Source: an uncultured Alphaproteobacteria bacterium
Lineage (GTDB): Bacteria > Pseudomonadota > Alphaproteobacteria > HIMB59 > GCA-002718135
Assembly (NCBI GenBank): GCA_902573325.1
Contig: CACGJH010000007.1
Location: forward strand, 30,610-94,609
Length of the DNA: 64,000 bases
Direction of reading: 5' to 3'
Under the pieces are notes generated by a model. That model did not search any database. It saw only the letters and a list, made by a program, of their open reading frames with translations, and was not told where the DNA came from. The translations under genes and the position numbers were made by a program. Positions 42,651 through 52,688 of the stretch are shown in pieces (position 1 is the first letter of the stretch; the number at the start of each line of letters is the position of its first letter).

Positions 42651-43652
42651 CTAAATTTTTTCGTCAGCCCTATATTTGAAAATTATATAAACTAGGAATA
42701 ATAGGACAAAATTAAAAAATGTAAATTCAGGGCCTATAAAAATGTAAGTTATCAATCCAACTATTGAAAAAAATACTTGTAATAAAATTAAAAAAAACAG
42801 TATTTGAATTTTACTATAATTATTTTTTATCAAAGTATGATGTATATGATTTCTATCAGGCAAAAAGGGATTTTGCTTATTTATAATTCTTTTTAATATT
42901 ACACTTAATAAATCATAAACAGGTAAAGTAACACACCAAATAACCAAAATTGGATTAAAATATTCTACATTACTACTCGTAAAATATATTAAGCATAAGG
43001 ATAATATAAAGCCAAAAAATGTACTTCCCGAGTCTCCAAGAAAAATTTTATATTTAGAAGTAAAAGTATTAAAGATTATAAAAATAAATAAATAAACAAG
43101 AATTAGATAAAAAAATTTCCAATTAATTTCTGAATTACTTATTAAGCTAAAGAGTATAATATTTAAGAAAGAAATTGATACTGTACTTGCACATACTCCA
43201 TCAGATCCATCAATAAAATTTAAAGAATTTGTTAAACCAGCAATACAAATAAAAGTTAGCACAATTCCAAAAAAACCCAGTTGAATATTTTGGAAATAAT
43301 TAAAATTGCTTAATTCTTCAACAATTATTCCATAATCAATTGCAATCAAAATAATTATTGATTGAAAAAAAAGTCTGTATGAAAAATGAATATCAAATAT
43401 ATCGTCTATTACCCCTATGACTAAAATAAGCATAGAGCAATAAATTATAAAATTGAGATTTGGGTCATCAATAAAAAAAAGAGCAAATAAATAGATTGAT
43501 ACTCCTCCAGTTATTCCACCTATCAATGGAATATTTCCCTTATGTTGTTTTCTAAAATCTGGTTTATCAATTAAACCAATTCTATTTGACAAAGAATATA
43601 AAACAGCTCCAAAAACAAGAATAAAGATTGGATAAAATATAAAAATAGTCAT
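42651..43652 (-). CDS. Undecaprenyl-phosphate sugar-1-phosphate transferase (WecA/MraY-like)
   Basis: 333-aa polytopic membrane enzyme with about ten hydrophobic segments. Motifs: GLIDKPDFRKQHKGNIPLIGG, GVIDDIFDIHF (catalytic DD), LTNSLNFIDGSDGVCAS, FLGDSGSTFFGF and PDRNHIHH, all diagnostic for the polyprenyl-phosphate HexNAc-1-phosphate transferase family. It starts the lipid-linked assembly of a surface glycan at the inner membrane. The HIHH motif favours the WecA-type over MraY. Divergent from the O-antigen ligase-like gene (49 bp). Confidence 0.88.
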   Translation of the reverse strand: MTIFIFYPIFILVFGAVLYSLSNRIGLIDKPDFRKQHKGNIPLIGGITGGVSIYLFALFFIDDPNLNFIIYCSMLILVIGVIDDIFDIHFSYRLFFQSIIILIAIDYGIIVEELSNFNYFQNIQLGFFGIVLTFICIAGLTNSLNFIDGSDGVCASTVSISFLNIILFSLISNSEINWKFFYLILVYLFIFIIFNTFTSKYKIFLGDSGSTFFGFILSLCLIYFTSSNVEYFNPILVIWCVTLPVYDLLSVILKRIINKQNPFLPDRNHIHHTLIKNNYSKIQILFFLILLQVFFSIVGLITYIFIGPEFTFFNFVLLFLVYIIFKYRADEKI

Positions 43653-43701
43653 TATTTATGAAATTGTTATTATTATTGATATATACTATTTCTATAAAAG
43701 T

Positions 43702-44934
43702 ATGTTAATTATTTTTTTATTCTGTGTCTCAATATCAATTCCAATTTTATTGATAAGCGGTCCAGCTTTACCAAATATAGCTATTGCATTATTGGCATTT
43801 ACTTCACTAAATAAAAATTTTATAAAATTTTTTTATTTTAAATTTTCTAAAACATTAATTTTTATTTTCATTTTTTTTTGTATTTATATAATTATAAGAT
43901 CATTTCTGAGTAACCATATAATGCTCAGTTTAGAAGCCAGTTTATTCTATTTTAGATTTATGTTTTTCAGCTTAGGAATTTATTATTTGTTAGATAAATT
44001 TAAATCAGTAATGATAAATTATTCATTTATGGTAATTTTTTTATGTATTGGTATCGTATCATTAGATGCAGTTTTTCAGTTTTTTATTGGGTATAATTTT
44101 TTGGGCATGCCTGTATATGCAAATGATGGTAGAATAAGTGGTATTTTTAATGATGAATTAATATTAGGATCTTATATTGTAAGATTACTGCCAATACTAA
44201 TTGCTCTATATTTTATAAAATATAATAATCAAAAAAATATTAACCCAATTTATATTTATTTATTTTTAATTATTACTACATTTACAGTACTAATTTCTGG
44301 GGAAAGAGTTTCAATTATTTATTTATTTTTTATATTAATAAATATTTTTTTTATTTCATCTAATAAAAAAATTTACTTTATTATCTATTCTTTATTTTTC
44401 ACTGTTATAATTTCAGCTATCTATTACACGCCATCTTTAAAAGAGAGAATAATTGATAGGACAAAAATGGATATGGGTATTTATTCTGAGAAACTAGATC
44501 TTCAATTCTTCTCTGATACTCATGAACAGCATATATTAACATCAATAGAAATATTTAAAAAAAATATTTTTTTTGGATCTGGACCAAAAACATTTAGGGA
44601 GGAGTGTAAAAAATTTAAAAATAATTATTTTCATGGGTGTAGTACCCATACACATAATACATATATTCAACTACTATCTGAAACTGGGCTAGTTGGAACA
44701 ATACCTGTGATTATTATTTTTTTAATTATTTTGAATAAATACTTCAGATATATTATTGATTTATTTAGAAAAAATAAAAAAATTAATAACATTCATATTG
44801 CAAAAATTTTTCTTTTGGTTTCATTTGTAATCAGCTTAATGCCTTTATTGCCTAGTGGAAATTTTTTTAGTAGTTATCTAAATATTTTTTATTACCTACC
44901 TTTAGGATATTATTTTTATATAATAGAAAAATAA
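43702..44934 (+). CDS. O-antigen ligase/polymerase-like membrane protein (WaaL/Wzy_C family)
   Basis: 410 aa, about 11 membrane segments. The conserved periplasmic region contains SGERVSIIYL and, before the last helices, THTHNTYIQLLSETG, the histidine-bearing motif of WaaL-type ligases (H-x-x-x-x-x-x-x-x-x-G). Such proteins either ligate the glycan to lipid A core or polymerise repeat units. An EpsG-like protein at 48835 is a second candidate polymerase in this locus, so ligase is the more likely role here. One of two plus-strand genes in the locus. Confidence 0.78.
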   Translation: MLIIFLFCVSISIPILLISGPALPNIAIALLAFTSLNKNFIKFFYFKFSKTLIFIFIFFCIYIIIRSFLSNHIMLSLEASLFYFRFMFFSLGIYYLLDKFKSVMINYSFMVIFLCIGIVSLDAVFQFFIGYNFLGMPVYANDGRISGIFNDELILGSYIVRLLPILIALYFIKYNNQKNINPIYIYLFLIITTFTVLISGERVSIIYLFFILINIFFISSNKKIYFIIYSLFFTVIISAIYYTPSLKERIIDRTKMDMGIYSEKLDLQFFSDTHEQHILTSIEIFKKNIFFGSGPKTFREECKKFKNNYFHGCSTHTHNTYIQLLSETGLVGTIPVIIIFLIILNKYFRYIIDLFRKNKKINNIHIAKIFLLVSFVISLMPLLPSGNFFSSYLNIFYYLPLGYYFYIIEK

Positions 44935-44949
44935 ATCTTGATTTTAAAA

Positions 44950-46194
44950 CTAGATATTTACTACTTCAGTATTTTTTTTAAAAGTATTTTTAATATCAAA
45001 AATTGTACCTTTATTTTTCTTAAATTTGATAATATTTCTGATCCCTAAATTTATAAATTCATTATGTGCAACAGTTAACAAAATAATATCGTAATAATTC
45101 TTCTTTGGATAATTGACGAGATTAAATTTTATATTTTTTTTATTAAAAATTTTAACATATGGATCATAAACATCAATATAACCAAAGTTTTTATTTAATA
45201 ATCGGATTATATTTATAACCTTAGAATTTCTAACATCATCTATATTTTCTTTAAAAGTAAGACCTAAAATTAAAATTTTTTTTGAATATCTTTTACTTTT
45301 ATTTATATTTAATTTTTCATAAATACTATTAACATAAAATTTAGGCATAGAGTCATTTGTATTTCTTCCTGATAAAATTACTTTAGGAGTGTAACCATAT
45401 TTTCTTGAAATATATGATAAATAGTATGGATCAACTCCTATACAATGACCGCCAACCAAGCCTGGTTTAAAATTAAGGAAATTCCATTTAGTCTCAGCTG
45501 CTTCAAGAACTTCATTTATATTAATATTCATTTTTTTAAAAATAATCGAAAGCTCATTTACAAAAGCTATGTTAATATCTCTTTGAGAATTTTCAATTAC
45601 TTTAGCAGCTTCTGCTATCTTAATATTTAAAACTGGAAAAATACCTGCTTTAATAATTGTTTTATAAATAAAGTTTACAATATTTAGAGTTTTTTTATTT
45701 GATCCCGATGTAATTTTTTTAATATTTTTTAATGAATATTTTTTATCACCTGGATTAATTCTTTCTGGTGAATAACCGCAGAAGAAATCTTTGTTATATT
45801 TTAAGTCAGAATTAGACTCAATTATAGGAACACAATAGTCTTCAGTAGTACCAGGATAAACGGTAGATTCAAAAATAATTATATCATTTTTTTTTATTAT
45901 AGTTGAAATTTGCTCACAAGCTTTTTGAAGAAATGATAAATTAGGCTTTTTATTACTATAAATAGGAGTAGGTACACAAACAATAAATATATTACATTTT
46001 TGTAACCGTTTAATGTTATCATAAACACTAATTTTATTAAGTTTACTTATCTTTAATCTATTAATTTTATCAATTTTTTTATTATTGAGATCAAAACCAA
46101 TTACACTGAAATAATTTGATAATTCTATCAATAATGGTTGGCCAACATATCCAAGGCCGATTACACCAATTTTAAATTTTTTTTTTGAAAGCAT
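44950..46194 (-). CDS. Nucleotide-sugar dehydrogenase (UDP-HexNAc 6-dehydrogenase, WbpA/TviB/WecC-like)
   Basis: 414-aa UDP-glucose/GDP-mannose dehydrogenase family enzyme. The N-terminal GVIGLGYVGQPLLIELS binds NAD, VCVPTPI and FESTVYPGTTE follow, and the catalytic Cys is in GLVGGHCIGVDPYYL (about residue 250). The GHCIGVDPYYL form is typical of the UDP-HexNAc branch and not of UDP-glucose dehydrogenase, so a HexNAc uronic acid is expected in the glycan. The C-terminal ILGLTFKENIDDVRNSK is the substrate-binding domain. Its stop overlaps the next gene's end by one base. Confidence 0.85.
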   Translation of the reverse strand: MLSKKKFKIGVIGLGYVGQPLLIELSNYFSVIGFDLNNKKIDKINRLKISKLNKISVYDNIKRLQKCNIFIVCVPTPIYSNKKPNLSFLQKACEQISTIIKKNDIIIFESTVYPGTTEDYCVPIIESNSDLKYNKDFFCGYSPERINPGDKKYSLKNIKKITSGSNKKTLNIVNFIYKTIIKAGIFPVLNIKIAEAAKVIENSQRDINIAFVNELSIIFKKMNININEVLEAAETKWNFLNFKPGLVGGHCIGVDPYYLSYISRKYGYTPKVILSGRNTNDSMPKFYVNSIYEKLNINKSKRYSKKILILGLTFKENIDDVRNSKVINIIRLLNKNFGYIDVYDPYVKIFNKKNIKFNLVNYPKKNYYDIILLTVAHNEFINLGIRNIIKFKKNKGTIFDIKNTFKKNTEVVNI

Positions 46195-47768
46195 TAATTT
46201 AATTTAGTTCTTATCCTATTATACCATGCTAAAAAATTAAATTCATTTTTATAATAATCAAATACAACACCATTATTTGAGAAATTTAGTGTATGTGGTC
46301 CAGAGTAACCTTTAATATTAATTTTAGTAATAATATTTTCACTATAATTTTCTTTATTGATTACATTTATATTATTCAAATATACACCATCACCATAATT
46401 TACAGTAGCATTTTGACCAATTCTATAAATTTTGTTGTTAAATTTTATAATTTTACCTCCCATTCTAGCATTTAAAGGATTTGTAACTATGGGATTTAGA
46501 GGATGATTTTTATAAGGACCATAAATACTATCAACAGAATAAAATAAATATAAATTATATAAGGAATCTTCTTTTTTTCCTGCAAAAATATAATGAATAT
46601 CTTTATGAAAAAAGTGAGTTGGATCAATTAAATTATTATCTTCAAAACCTTTAAGATATTTTTTTTTATTATCATTTAATGAATATAAAAAAGGTGGTGA
46701 CCAAGAAGCAACCTCGGGCAATATAAATTCAATATTTTTGTGCTTAAAATAAGAAGGATAAGAGTAATGTTTTTTCTTATTATTTAAAATGTTTTTATAA
46801 GATCTGTTTACTAAATCGTACTTTATAATTTCTCCTCTAAAATTTTTCTTATTAAATGCCTCCAAAAACACTTGTTTTTCATTTCTAAAAAAAGGATCTG
46901 CATAGAAACTATATTTATGATTTATTTCAATCTGCCTATCTACAGTGAAAATATAATTTTCAGATTCTAATATATTAGATAAATCAAAATGTTTGGATAT
47001 TGAGAAATTCCATTTCTTTTCATAAAAAATACCATAAATTATTCTTTGAGTATAATTGTAAAGAAGTTTAATTAAAAATTTACAAACAGTAAAATTTGAA
47101 GGGAGGGTATATATTTGTTTTGCTTTTTTTAGATGAATTTTTTTTGATTTATTGAGATTTATAATTGCTTTTCTAAGTAAAATTTTTGAATTCTTAAAAA
47201 CTAATTTTAAAGTTCTTGAATATGAATAATTATAAACTGGAAAATATGATAATGATAGTACATCACCCTTATCTATCTTGTTATTTAAGATCTGTACTAT
47301 AGTTCCAACATTTAATTCATTGTAAAATAACTCATAAAAACCTGCAGGCCTGCCTCTAAACTTAGATGGATCACCATGATGAAATGATATGATTGGAAGT
47401 GTTTCATATTCTTTTGGAATTTTTATAAGATTCATTCCAAATTTAATTATTAAATTGATATTATTTTTTTTAAGTTCCTGATAGATATTTAAGGGTATAC
47501 TTTGCCAATTTCTATCATATGTTGAATTAAAATTTATTACTAATTCCTCGTTTATATTATTGTATCTTATTTTTTTAGTATATTTTGACCTTATGAAAAA
47601 AATATTTATTAAATAATATAAATAATTTTTAAAAAATTTTTTTTGATTATACGTATTCTGACAATTAAGAATTAATTTTATATTAATTAAATCTTTAGAG
47701 TATTCTAGGCAATCTGCTTGCCATTTAGAAATATAGTTTTTATCAATGATTAATGCAGTATTAATCAT
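46194..47768 (-). CDS. Formyltransferase-fold domain fused to a GIPC1-like beta-propeller
   Basis: 524 aa in two parts. Residues about 50-200 resemble a formyltransferase N-terminal domain (ISFHHGDPSKFRGRPAGFYE, then GTIVQILNNKIDKGDVL). Residues about 255-520 look like the propeller domain of glucosamine-inositolphosphorylceramide-transferase-like proteins: YADPFFRNEKQVFLEAF, YPSYFKHKN, LIDPTHFFHKDIHYIFAG and GKIIKFNNKIYRIGQNA, repeated blades with aromatic/Asp-Pro turns. The bacterial fusion occurs in polysaccharide loci and might formylate an amino sugar bound by the propeller. It lacks an obvious signal peptide, so acts in the cytoplasm. Function is inference. Confidence 0.65.
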   Translation of the reverse strand: MINTALIIDKNYISKWQADCLEYSKDLINIKLILNCQNTYNQKKFFKNYLYYLINIFFIRSKYTKKIRYNNINEELVINFNSTYDRNWQSIPLNIYQELKKNNINLIIKFGMNLIKIPKEYETLPIISFHHGDPSKFRGRPAGFYELFYNELNVGTIVQILNNKIDKGDVLSLSYFPVYNYSYSRTLKLVFKNSKILLRKAIINLNKSKKIHLKKAKQIYTLPSNFTVCKFLIKLLYNYTQRIIYGIFYEKKWNFSISKHFDLSNILESENYIFTVDRQIEINHKYSFYADPFFRNEKQVFLEAFNKKNFRGEIIKYDLVNRSYKNILNNKKKHYSYPSYFKHKNIEFILPEVASWSPPFLYSLNDNKKKYLKGFEDNNLIDPTHFFHKDIHYIFAGKKEDSLYNLYLFYSVDSIYGPYKNHPLNPIVTNPLNARMGGKIIKFNNKIYRIGQNATVNYGDGVYLNNINVINKENYSENIITKINIKGYSGPHTLNFSNNGVVFDYYKNEFNFLAWYNRIRTKLN

Positions 47769-48834
47769 TATTAATTAAATGCCTTTGATAAAAATAATTA
47801 ATTTTATTAATATCAAATTTATATGAAGAAATTCTACTATTCTCACCCATAATTTTTTTTTCCTCATTATTTAAACTATAAAATTTAATAATCTTTTCTT
47901 CAAGGTTTTTATAATTTTTTGTTTCACATAAATATCCATTAAAATTATTTTGAACAACTTCTCTACAACCTGGTACATCAGTTGCTATAATAGGTCTACC
48001 ATGAGCTAAAGCTGTTAACAAACTATGAGACAAACCTTCTCTATATGATGGCAAAATTACTGCATGTGCATCTTTAATATAATCATGTATATTTTTTTTA
48101 TATCCATGATATTTAATGATTTTATTATCTATAAGAGACTTAATATTATTAAATATTTTATGATCTTCTATTTCACCAATTATAACAAATGATGTATTGA
48201 GTTTTTTTTTATATATAGATTTAGCAGCATTACAAAATTCAATTATACCCTTCTCTTTTATAATTCTTCCAATAAATAAATAATTAACTTTATGTGATTT
48301 AGGATAAGGGTAATGTTTTAGTTTCTCCAAATTAATACCTGATCCATTAACTACTTTGTAATTTTGGATATTTTTTTTATTTATAAATAATTTTAAATCA
48401 TAATCATTATGAAAAAAATTATAATAAGATTTCTGTATTGATTTTTTGTATATAAAAAAAATTATATTGTTAAATATATTCTTATTTATAAAAGTATTAC
48501 CTAGACCTGTTATTGTATTAATATTTTTTATTTTTAAAACTCTAGAAATCAGTGATCCATATATATTTGGCTTAATTGTAAAGCTCATTATAAAATCTGG
48601 TTCTACTGATCTTATAATTTTATATAATTTGAAAAATATGTGAATTTCTCTGAATGGATTAGTGCTCTTTCTTTTAATATTTAAATTTATAAAATTGATA
48701 TTTTTAGGGGTATCATAATTATAATCGTTTGGACAAATGACATAAATTTCATGGTATTTTTTTAAATAATCAATTAATTCTAATCTGAATTGTATGAGAT
48801 TTTTTTTAGAATTCAGAATAATAGCAATCTTCAT
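47761..48834 (-). CDS. Glycosyltransferase family 4-type
   Basis: 357-aa GT-B fold transferase. The nucleotide-sugar site shows FIGRIIKEKGIIEFCNAA near residue 185 and the E-x7-E region VILPSYREGLSHSLLTALAHGRPIIATDVPGCREVV (read in parts) near residue 280. The N-terminal domain (IICPNDYNY, IMSFTIKPNIYGSL) binds acceptor. It resembles the TuaA/WbpH-type transferases of O-unit assembly. Overlaps the fusion gene by 8 bp and abuts the EpsG-like gene. Confidence 0.85.
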   Translation of the reverse strand: MKIAIILNSKKNLIQFRLELIDYLKKYHEIYVICPNDYNYDTPKNINFINLNIKRKSTNPFREIHIFFKLYKIIRSVEPDFIMSFTIKPNIYGSLISRVLKIKNINTITGLGNTFINKNIFNNIIFFIYKKSIQKSYYNFFHNDYDLKLFINKKNIQNYKVVNGSGINLEKLKHYPYPKSHKVNYLFIGRIIKEKGIIEFCNAAKSIYKKKLNTSFVIIGEIEDHKIFNNIKSLIDNKIIKYHGYKKNIHDYIKDAHAVILPSYREGLSHSLLTALAHGRPIIATDVPGCREVVQNNFNGYLCETKNYKNLEEKIIKFYSLNNEEKKIMGENSRISSYKFDINKINYFYQRHLINND

Positions 48835-49923
48835 TTACACATTATTTGTAAAAGTTGAGTAAGGTATCCACCATCTTATATGGTCTGCATAATTTATCCA
48901 AACTAAGAAAATTATAAGATAATAAGCAATTATAATATATTCAAATGAATTTCTAAGATTTTTATTTAAAAATAAATGTGGAAATCTACCAAAAATTATT
49001 ATTTGAAGAAAAATAAAGTAATAAAGATATCTATCTACGAAAACTGGAAATTGAATAAAAAATAATGAAATGAAAATACATAGACAAGATAAAATTAAAT
49101 ATAATTTTCTTTTGTAAGGATCATCAAACACATAATTTCTTATCAAAATATAAAGAAATGCAGGAGATATAGCTATAAATATTCTTACTATAGCTCCTGC
49201 AGGATAATCATATTGGATTGCATCTCTTCCACCTTTTAAGTATGCGTAAACAAGATTTTTAATTATTAGAGTATTATATGCAAAATAAAATATTATAATC
49301 ATAATTAAAATTATAATTAATGCTTGCAAAGTTTCCTTTAAATTAAATTTTAAATTTGAAATTTTAATGATTGAGTGAATTATTATAAATAAAAGAGCTG
49401 AAATATGAAATGAAGCTGCTAATAAAACAAAAAAATAATAACGGAGTATTTTTTTATTTTCTAAATTATATATACTTATCAAAATTAGGGAACATGCTAT
49501 AGCTTGTCTTACAAATCCCATTGAAAAAACTACTATAAACAAAGGATAAATTATAATTAGACCAAAAAAAGGATTGATATTTTTTTTAACAAAATAAAAT
49601 ACAGATGTTATTACTATAATCGACAATGATAAATTAAAGTAAAAAAAATTTAATCCAAAAAATTTAATTAAATAAGAAAAGAGTGAATAGCCTATTTCAT
49701 TTCTAGAAGTTATTAATGCGCTAAAATTATCAACATCTATATTATTGAAATTTTTAAGATAAACAAACCAATCTCCACCAACTTCGTATCTAGCTCCAAC
49801 AAAAATTATAAAATAAAAACATATGGCATAATAAAGAGTATTTTCTAAGTTTGATAATGATTTAATTTTGAGAAGAAAATAAATAGATATTATTAATAAA
49901 TAATTAATATAATATATTTCCAT
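48835..49923 (-). CDS. EpsG-family polysaccharide polymerase-like membrane protein
   Basis: 362 aa, about 10-11 membrane segments. VGARYEVGGDWFVYLKNF near residue 45 (R-x-x-V-G-x-D-x-x-x-Y) is the EpsG signature, and GFVRQAIACSLILISI follows. EpsG/Wzy-type proteins polymerise glycan repeats on the periplasmic side. Shares one base with rmlA. Role as polymerase is inferred from family. Confidence 0.78.
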   Translation of the reverse strand: MEIYYINYLLIISIYFLLKIKSLSNLENTLYYAICFYFIIFVGARYEVGGDWFVYLKNFNNIDVDNFSALITSRNEIGYSLFSYLIKFFGLNFFYFNLSLSIIVITSVFYFVKKNINPFFGLIIIYPLFIVVFSMGFVRQAIACSLILISIYNLENKKILRYYFFVLLAASFHISALLFIIIHSIIKISNLKFNLKETLQALIIILIMIIIFYFAYNTLIIKNLVYAYLKGGRDAIQYDYPAGAIVRIFIAISPAFLYILIRNYVFDDPYKRKLYLILSCLCIFISLFFIQFPVFVDRYLYYFIFLQIIIFGRFPHLFLNKNLRNSFEYIIIAYYLIIFLVWINYADHIRWWIPYSTFTNNV

Positions 49924-50786
49924 TAAATTTTTTTAAAAAAATCTATTAATTTTGACTTATAATCATTTTCCTTCATTTCAAAAATTAATTTTTTTAATTT
50001 ATTTTTACTTATCCATTTTTGATTAAAACTTGTAATTTCTGGAGATCCCAAAAGAATATTATGTCTTTCTTGTATTGTTTTTACATATTGTGCAGCTTGA
50101 AAAAGTGCTTCGGAGTTTCCTGCATCTAACCAAACAGTGCCTAGATTTAAATGAATTAATTTTAATTTGTTTTTGTTCAAATAATATTTATTTATATCAG
50201 TAATTTCTAATTCACCTCTTTTTGAAGGTTTCAAACTCTTAGCGATATCTACTACTTTGTTATTATAAATATATAACCCTGGAGAAATTATATTGGATTT
50301 TGGATTATTTGGTTTTTCAATTATTCTTTTAATACTTTTATTTCTATTAAATTCAATAACACCATATTTTTCAGGATCTGGAACAGCATAACCAAAGATT
50401 ACGCCTCCTTTTATTTTTTTTGGCAGTGATAAGTTTTTAAAATCAATAGCTCCAAAAATATTGTCTCCTAAAATAAGAGTAACATCATCATTTTTTATAA
50501 AATCTTCTCCAATTAAAAATGCTTCTGCAATTCCATTAGGTGCTTTTTGAATTTTATATTCTATATTTAAACCCCATTTTTTTCCATTACCAAATAGCTT
50601 AAAAAATAATGGGTGATCTATTTTATTTGAAATAATTAAGATATTTTTTATACCCATTTGCATTATTGTTGATAAAGAATAATATATTAAAGGTTTATCA
50701 TAAATAGGCAGAAGCTGTTTGCAACACGCTATTGTGTTGGGATGAAGTCTTGTTCCTGTTCCTCCAGCTAAAATTATTCCCTTCAT
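49923..50786 (-). CDS. rfbA: Glucose-1-phosphate thymidylyltransferase (RmlA)
   Basis: 287 aa, usual RmlA length. Begins MKGIILAGGTGTRLHPNT, then QLLPIYDKPLIYYSLS and ILGDNIFGAIDF, the hallmark segments. Catalyses dTTP plus glucose-1-phosphate to dTDP-glucose, first step to dTDP-L-rhamnose. Last of the rmlC-B-D-A order on the minus strand; overlaps rmlD by 4 bp. Confidence 0.92.
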   Translation of the reverse strand: MKGIILAGGTGTRLHPNTIACCKQLLPIYDKPLIYYSLSTIMQMGIKNILIISNKIDHPLFFKLFGNGKKWGLNIEYKIQKAPNGIAEAFLIGEDFIKNDDVTLILGDNIFGAIDFKNLSLPKKIKGGVIFGYAVPDPEKYGVIEFNRNKSIKRIIEKPNNPKSNIISPGLYIYNNKVVDIAKSLKPSKRGELEITDINKYYLNKNKLKLIHLNLGTVWLDAGNSEALFQAAQYVKTIQERHNILLGSPEITSFNQKWISKNKLKKLIFEMKENDYKSKLIDFFKKI

Positions 50787-51697
50787 TTTTTATATTTTAT
50801 TTTCAATAAATTTTTAATTTCTGCTTTCCAATATTTTGGTTGATAAGAAATATATTTTTTAATTTTTGAGTTATTTAAACTTAAATATTGTGGTTTTTCA
50901 ATATCTTTATTGTATTCATAAAAATCAGTTTTAATCAGTTTTGGCACATTAACATTTAATTTTTTTAGTTGACTTAATATGTACTCTGTAAATTTAAATG
51001 GTGAAACGGAATTGCCATTATCACAAATATTAAAAATCATTTGTTTTTTGAATAAATTATTTTTTTTAAGTATTATAATGAAAATTACATTAATTAAATT
51101 ATTACAACTTGTTGGTGAACTAAGAGCATTATCTATCATTTTAAAATTTAAATTATTTAAATTTGATAAAATGTAGTTTAAAAAATTTTTAGAATTAAGA
51201 CTGTACAACCATGATACTCTTAATATAACAAAATTTTTGCAATATTTTTTTAAATATTTTTCACCTGAAAGTTTTGATTTGCCATATATTGTAGAAGGTT
51301 TAAGTAAATATTTCTCATCAATTTTTTTTGATTTTTCAATACCTGAATAAACCAATTCTGTAGAAATATGAATTATTTTATATTTGTATTTGTCAGAAAG
51401 CTCTGCTAAGTTTTTTACTCCTTCAGAATTAATTGAAAAGGCTAGTTTCTTTTTTTTTTCAGCTATTTTGACATTGGTATATGCTGCAGTATTGATCAAG
51501 TATTCTGGTTGAATAATTTTTATAATTTTTTCTATATTTTTTTTATTTGTGATATCAAAATCTTTTTTATTTAAAAAATAAAATTTTATATTTTTTTTTT
51601 GTACTAACTTTAAATTATTATGTTTAAAATATTTTAGGGATTTACCAAGCTGACCGTCAGAACCAGTTATGATAATATTATTTTTTTTTGAATTCAT
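50783..51697 (-). CDS. rfbD: dTDP-4-dehydrorhamnose reductase (RmlD)
   Basis: 304-aa extended SDR. ITGSDGQLGKSLKYF forms the NAD(P) site; INTAAYTNVKIAEKK and IHISTELVYSG follow, and the catalytic YGKSKLSGEKYL contains Tyr and Lys. The residue after S-T is E rather than the usual D (STDYVFDG in canonical RmlD). Reduces dTDP-4-keto-L-rhamnose to dTDP-L-rhamnose. Overlaps rmlB by 20 bp. A second RmlD-like protein is encoded at 53203. Confidence 0.88.
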   Translation of the reverse strand: MNSKKNNIIITGSDGQLGKSLKYFKHNNLKLVQKKNIKFYFLNKKDFDITNKKNIEKIIKIIQPEYLINTAAYTNVKIAEKKKKLAFSINSEGVKNLAELSDKYKYKIIHISTELVYSGIEKSKKIDEKYLLKPSTIYGKSKLSGEKYLKKYCKNFVILRVSWLYSLNSKNFLNYILSNLNNLNFKMIDNALSSPTSCNNLINVIFIIILKKNNLFKKQMIFNICDNGNSVSPFKFTEYILSQLKKLNVNVPKLIKTDFYEYNKDIEKPQYLSLNNSKIKKYISYQPKYWKAEIKNLLKIKYKK

Positions 51698-52688
51698 TTT
51701 TTTTAAAATTTTGAATGTACCAATCTATTGTTATATTTAGTCCATTATTAAGTGTATATTTAGGAAAAAAATCTAATTCTCTTTCAATTTTTTTTGAAGA
51801 GATATCATATCTTAAATCATGACCCTTTCTATCATCAACAAATTGCATTAAATTTGATATATTGCGATTGCTTGATGTTTTTTTATTTAAAATACTACAT
51901 ATCATCGACACTAATTTAATATTATTTATTTGGTTTTTTCCTGAAATATTATAAACGTCACCAATTTTACCTCTTTTCATTATTTTTCTAATTGCAGAAT
52001 TATGATCATCAACATATATCCAATCTCTTATGTTTTTACCATTACCATAAATTGGTATTTTAATATTTTGCAAATAACTGTTTATTATTGTTGGAATAAA
52101 TTTTTCTCCGTTTTGCCATGGGCCATAATTATTTGTACAATGTGTAATAATTGAAGGAATCTGATAAGTTTTAAAATAAGATCTAACAATATGATCGGAA
52201 GATGCTTTTGAAGCAGAATATGGAGAATTTGGTTTATATTGACTAAATTCATTTGATTTCTTTTCTTTAAATTTTAATGAACCATAAACTTCATCAGTAG
52301 ACACATGTATTAACTTAAATTTATTATTTATTATATAAGAATTGTTAATACAAAATCTAATTGCCTCTAATAAATGTAGTGTTCCTAATACATTTGAGTT
52401 AAAAAATAATTTTGGTGTTTTAATTGAATTATCAACATGACTCTCAGCAGCGAAGTTAACAATAATATCAGGTTTAAAATTAATAATAATTTTTTTTATT
52501 TTTAAATAATCATTTATATCTATTTTTTTGAAATTAATTTTTTTTAATTTATGGAGTTTTTTAATTTCATTATAGTTACTTGCATTGTTTATATAATCAA
52601 TACAAACAATTTTATGTTTCAAATTAACTAAGGATTTGATAAAGTTTAATCCAATAAAACCTGCCCCTCCAGTAACTATTATTTTCAT
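51678..52688 (-). CDS. rfbB: dTDP-glucose 4,6-dehydratase (RmlB)
   Basis: 336-aa extended SDR. VTGGAGFIGLNFIKSLV, VNFAAESHVDNSIKTP and STDEVYGSL with YSASKASSDHIVRSY (catalytic Tyr-Lys) and NNYGPWQNGEKFIP are the RmlB landmarks. Dehydrates dTDP-glucose to dTDP-4-keto-6-deoxyglucose. Overlaps rmlC by 4 bp and rmlD by 20 bp, so tightly coupled. Confidence 0.92.
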   Translation of the reverse strand: MKIIVTGGAGFIGLNFIKSLVNLKHKIVCIDYINNASNYNEIKKLHKLKKINFKKIDINDYLKIKKIIINFKPDIIVNFAAESHVDNSIKTPKLFFNSNVLGTLHLLEAIRFCINNSYIINNKFKLIHVSTDEVYGSLKFKEKKSNEFSQYKPNSPYSASKASSDHIVRSYFKTYQIPSIITHCTNNYGPWQNGEKFIPTIINSYLQNIKIPIYGNGKNIRDWIYVDDHNSAIRKIMKRGKIGDVYNISGKNQINNIKLVSMICSILNKKTSSNRNISNLMQFVDDRKGHDLRYDISSKKIERELDFFPKYTLNNGLNITIDWYIQNFKKNEFKKK

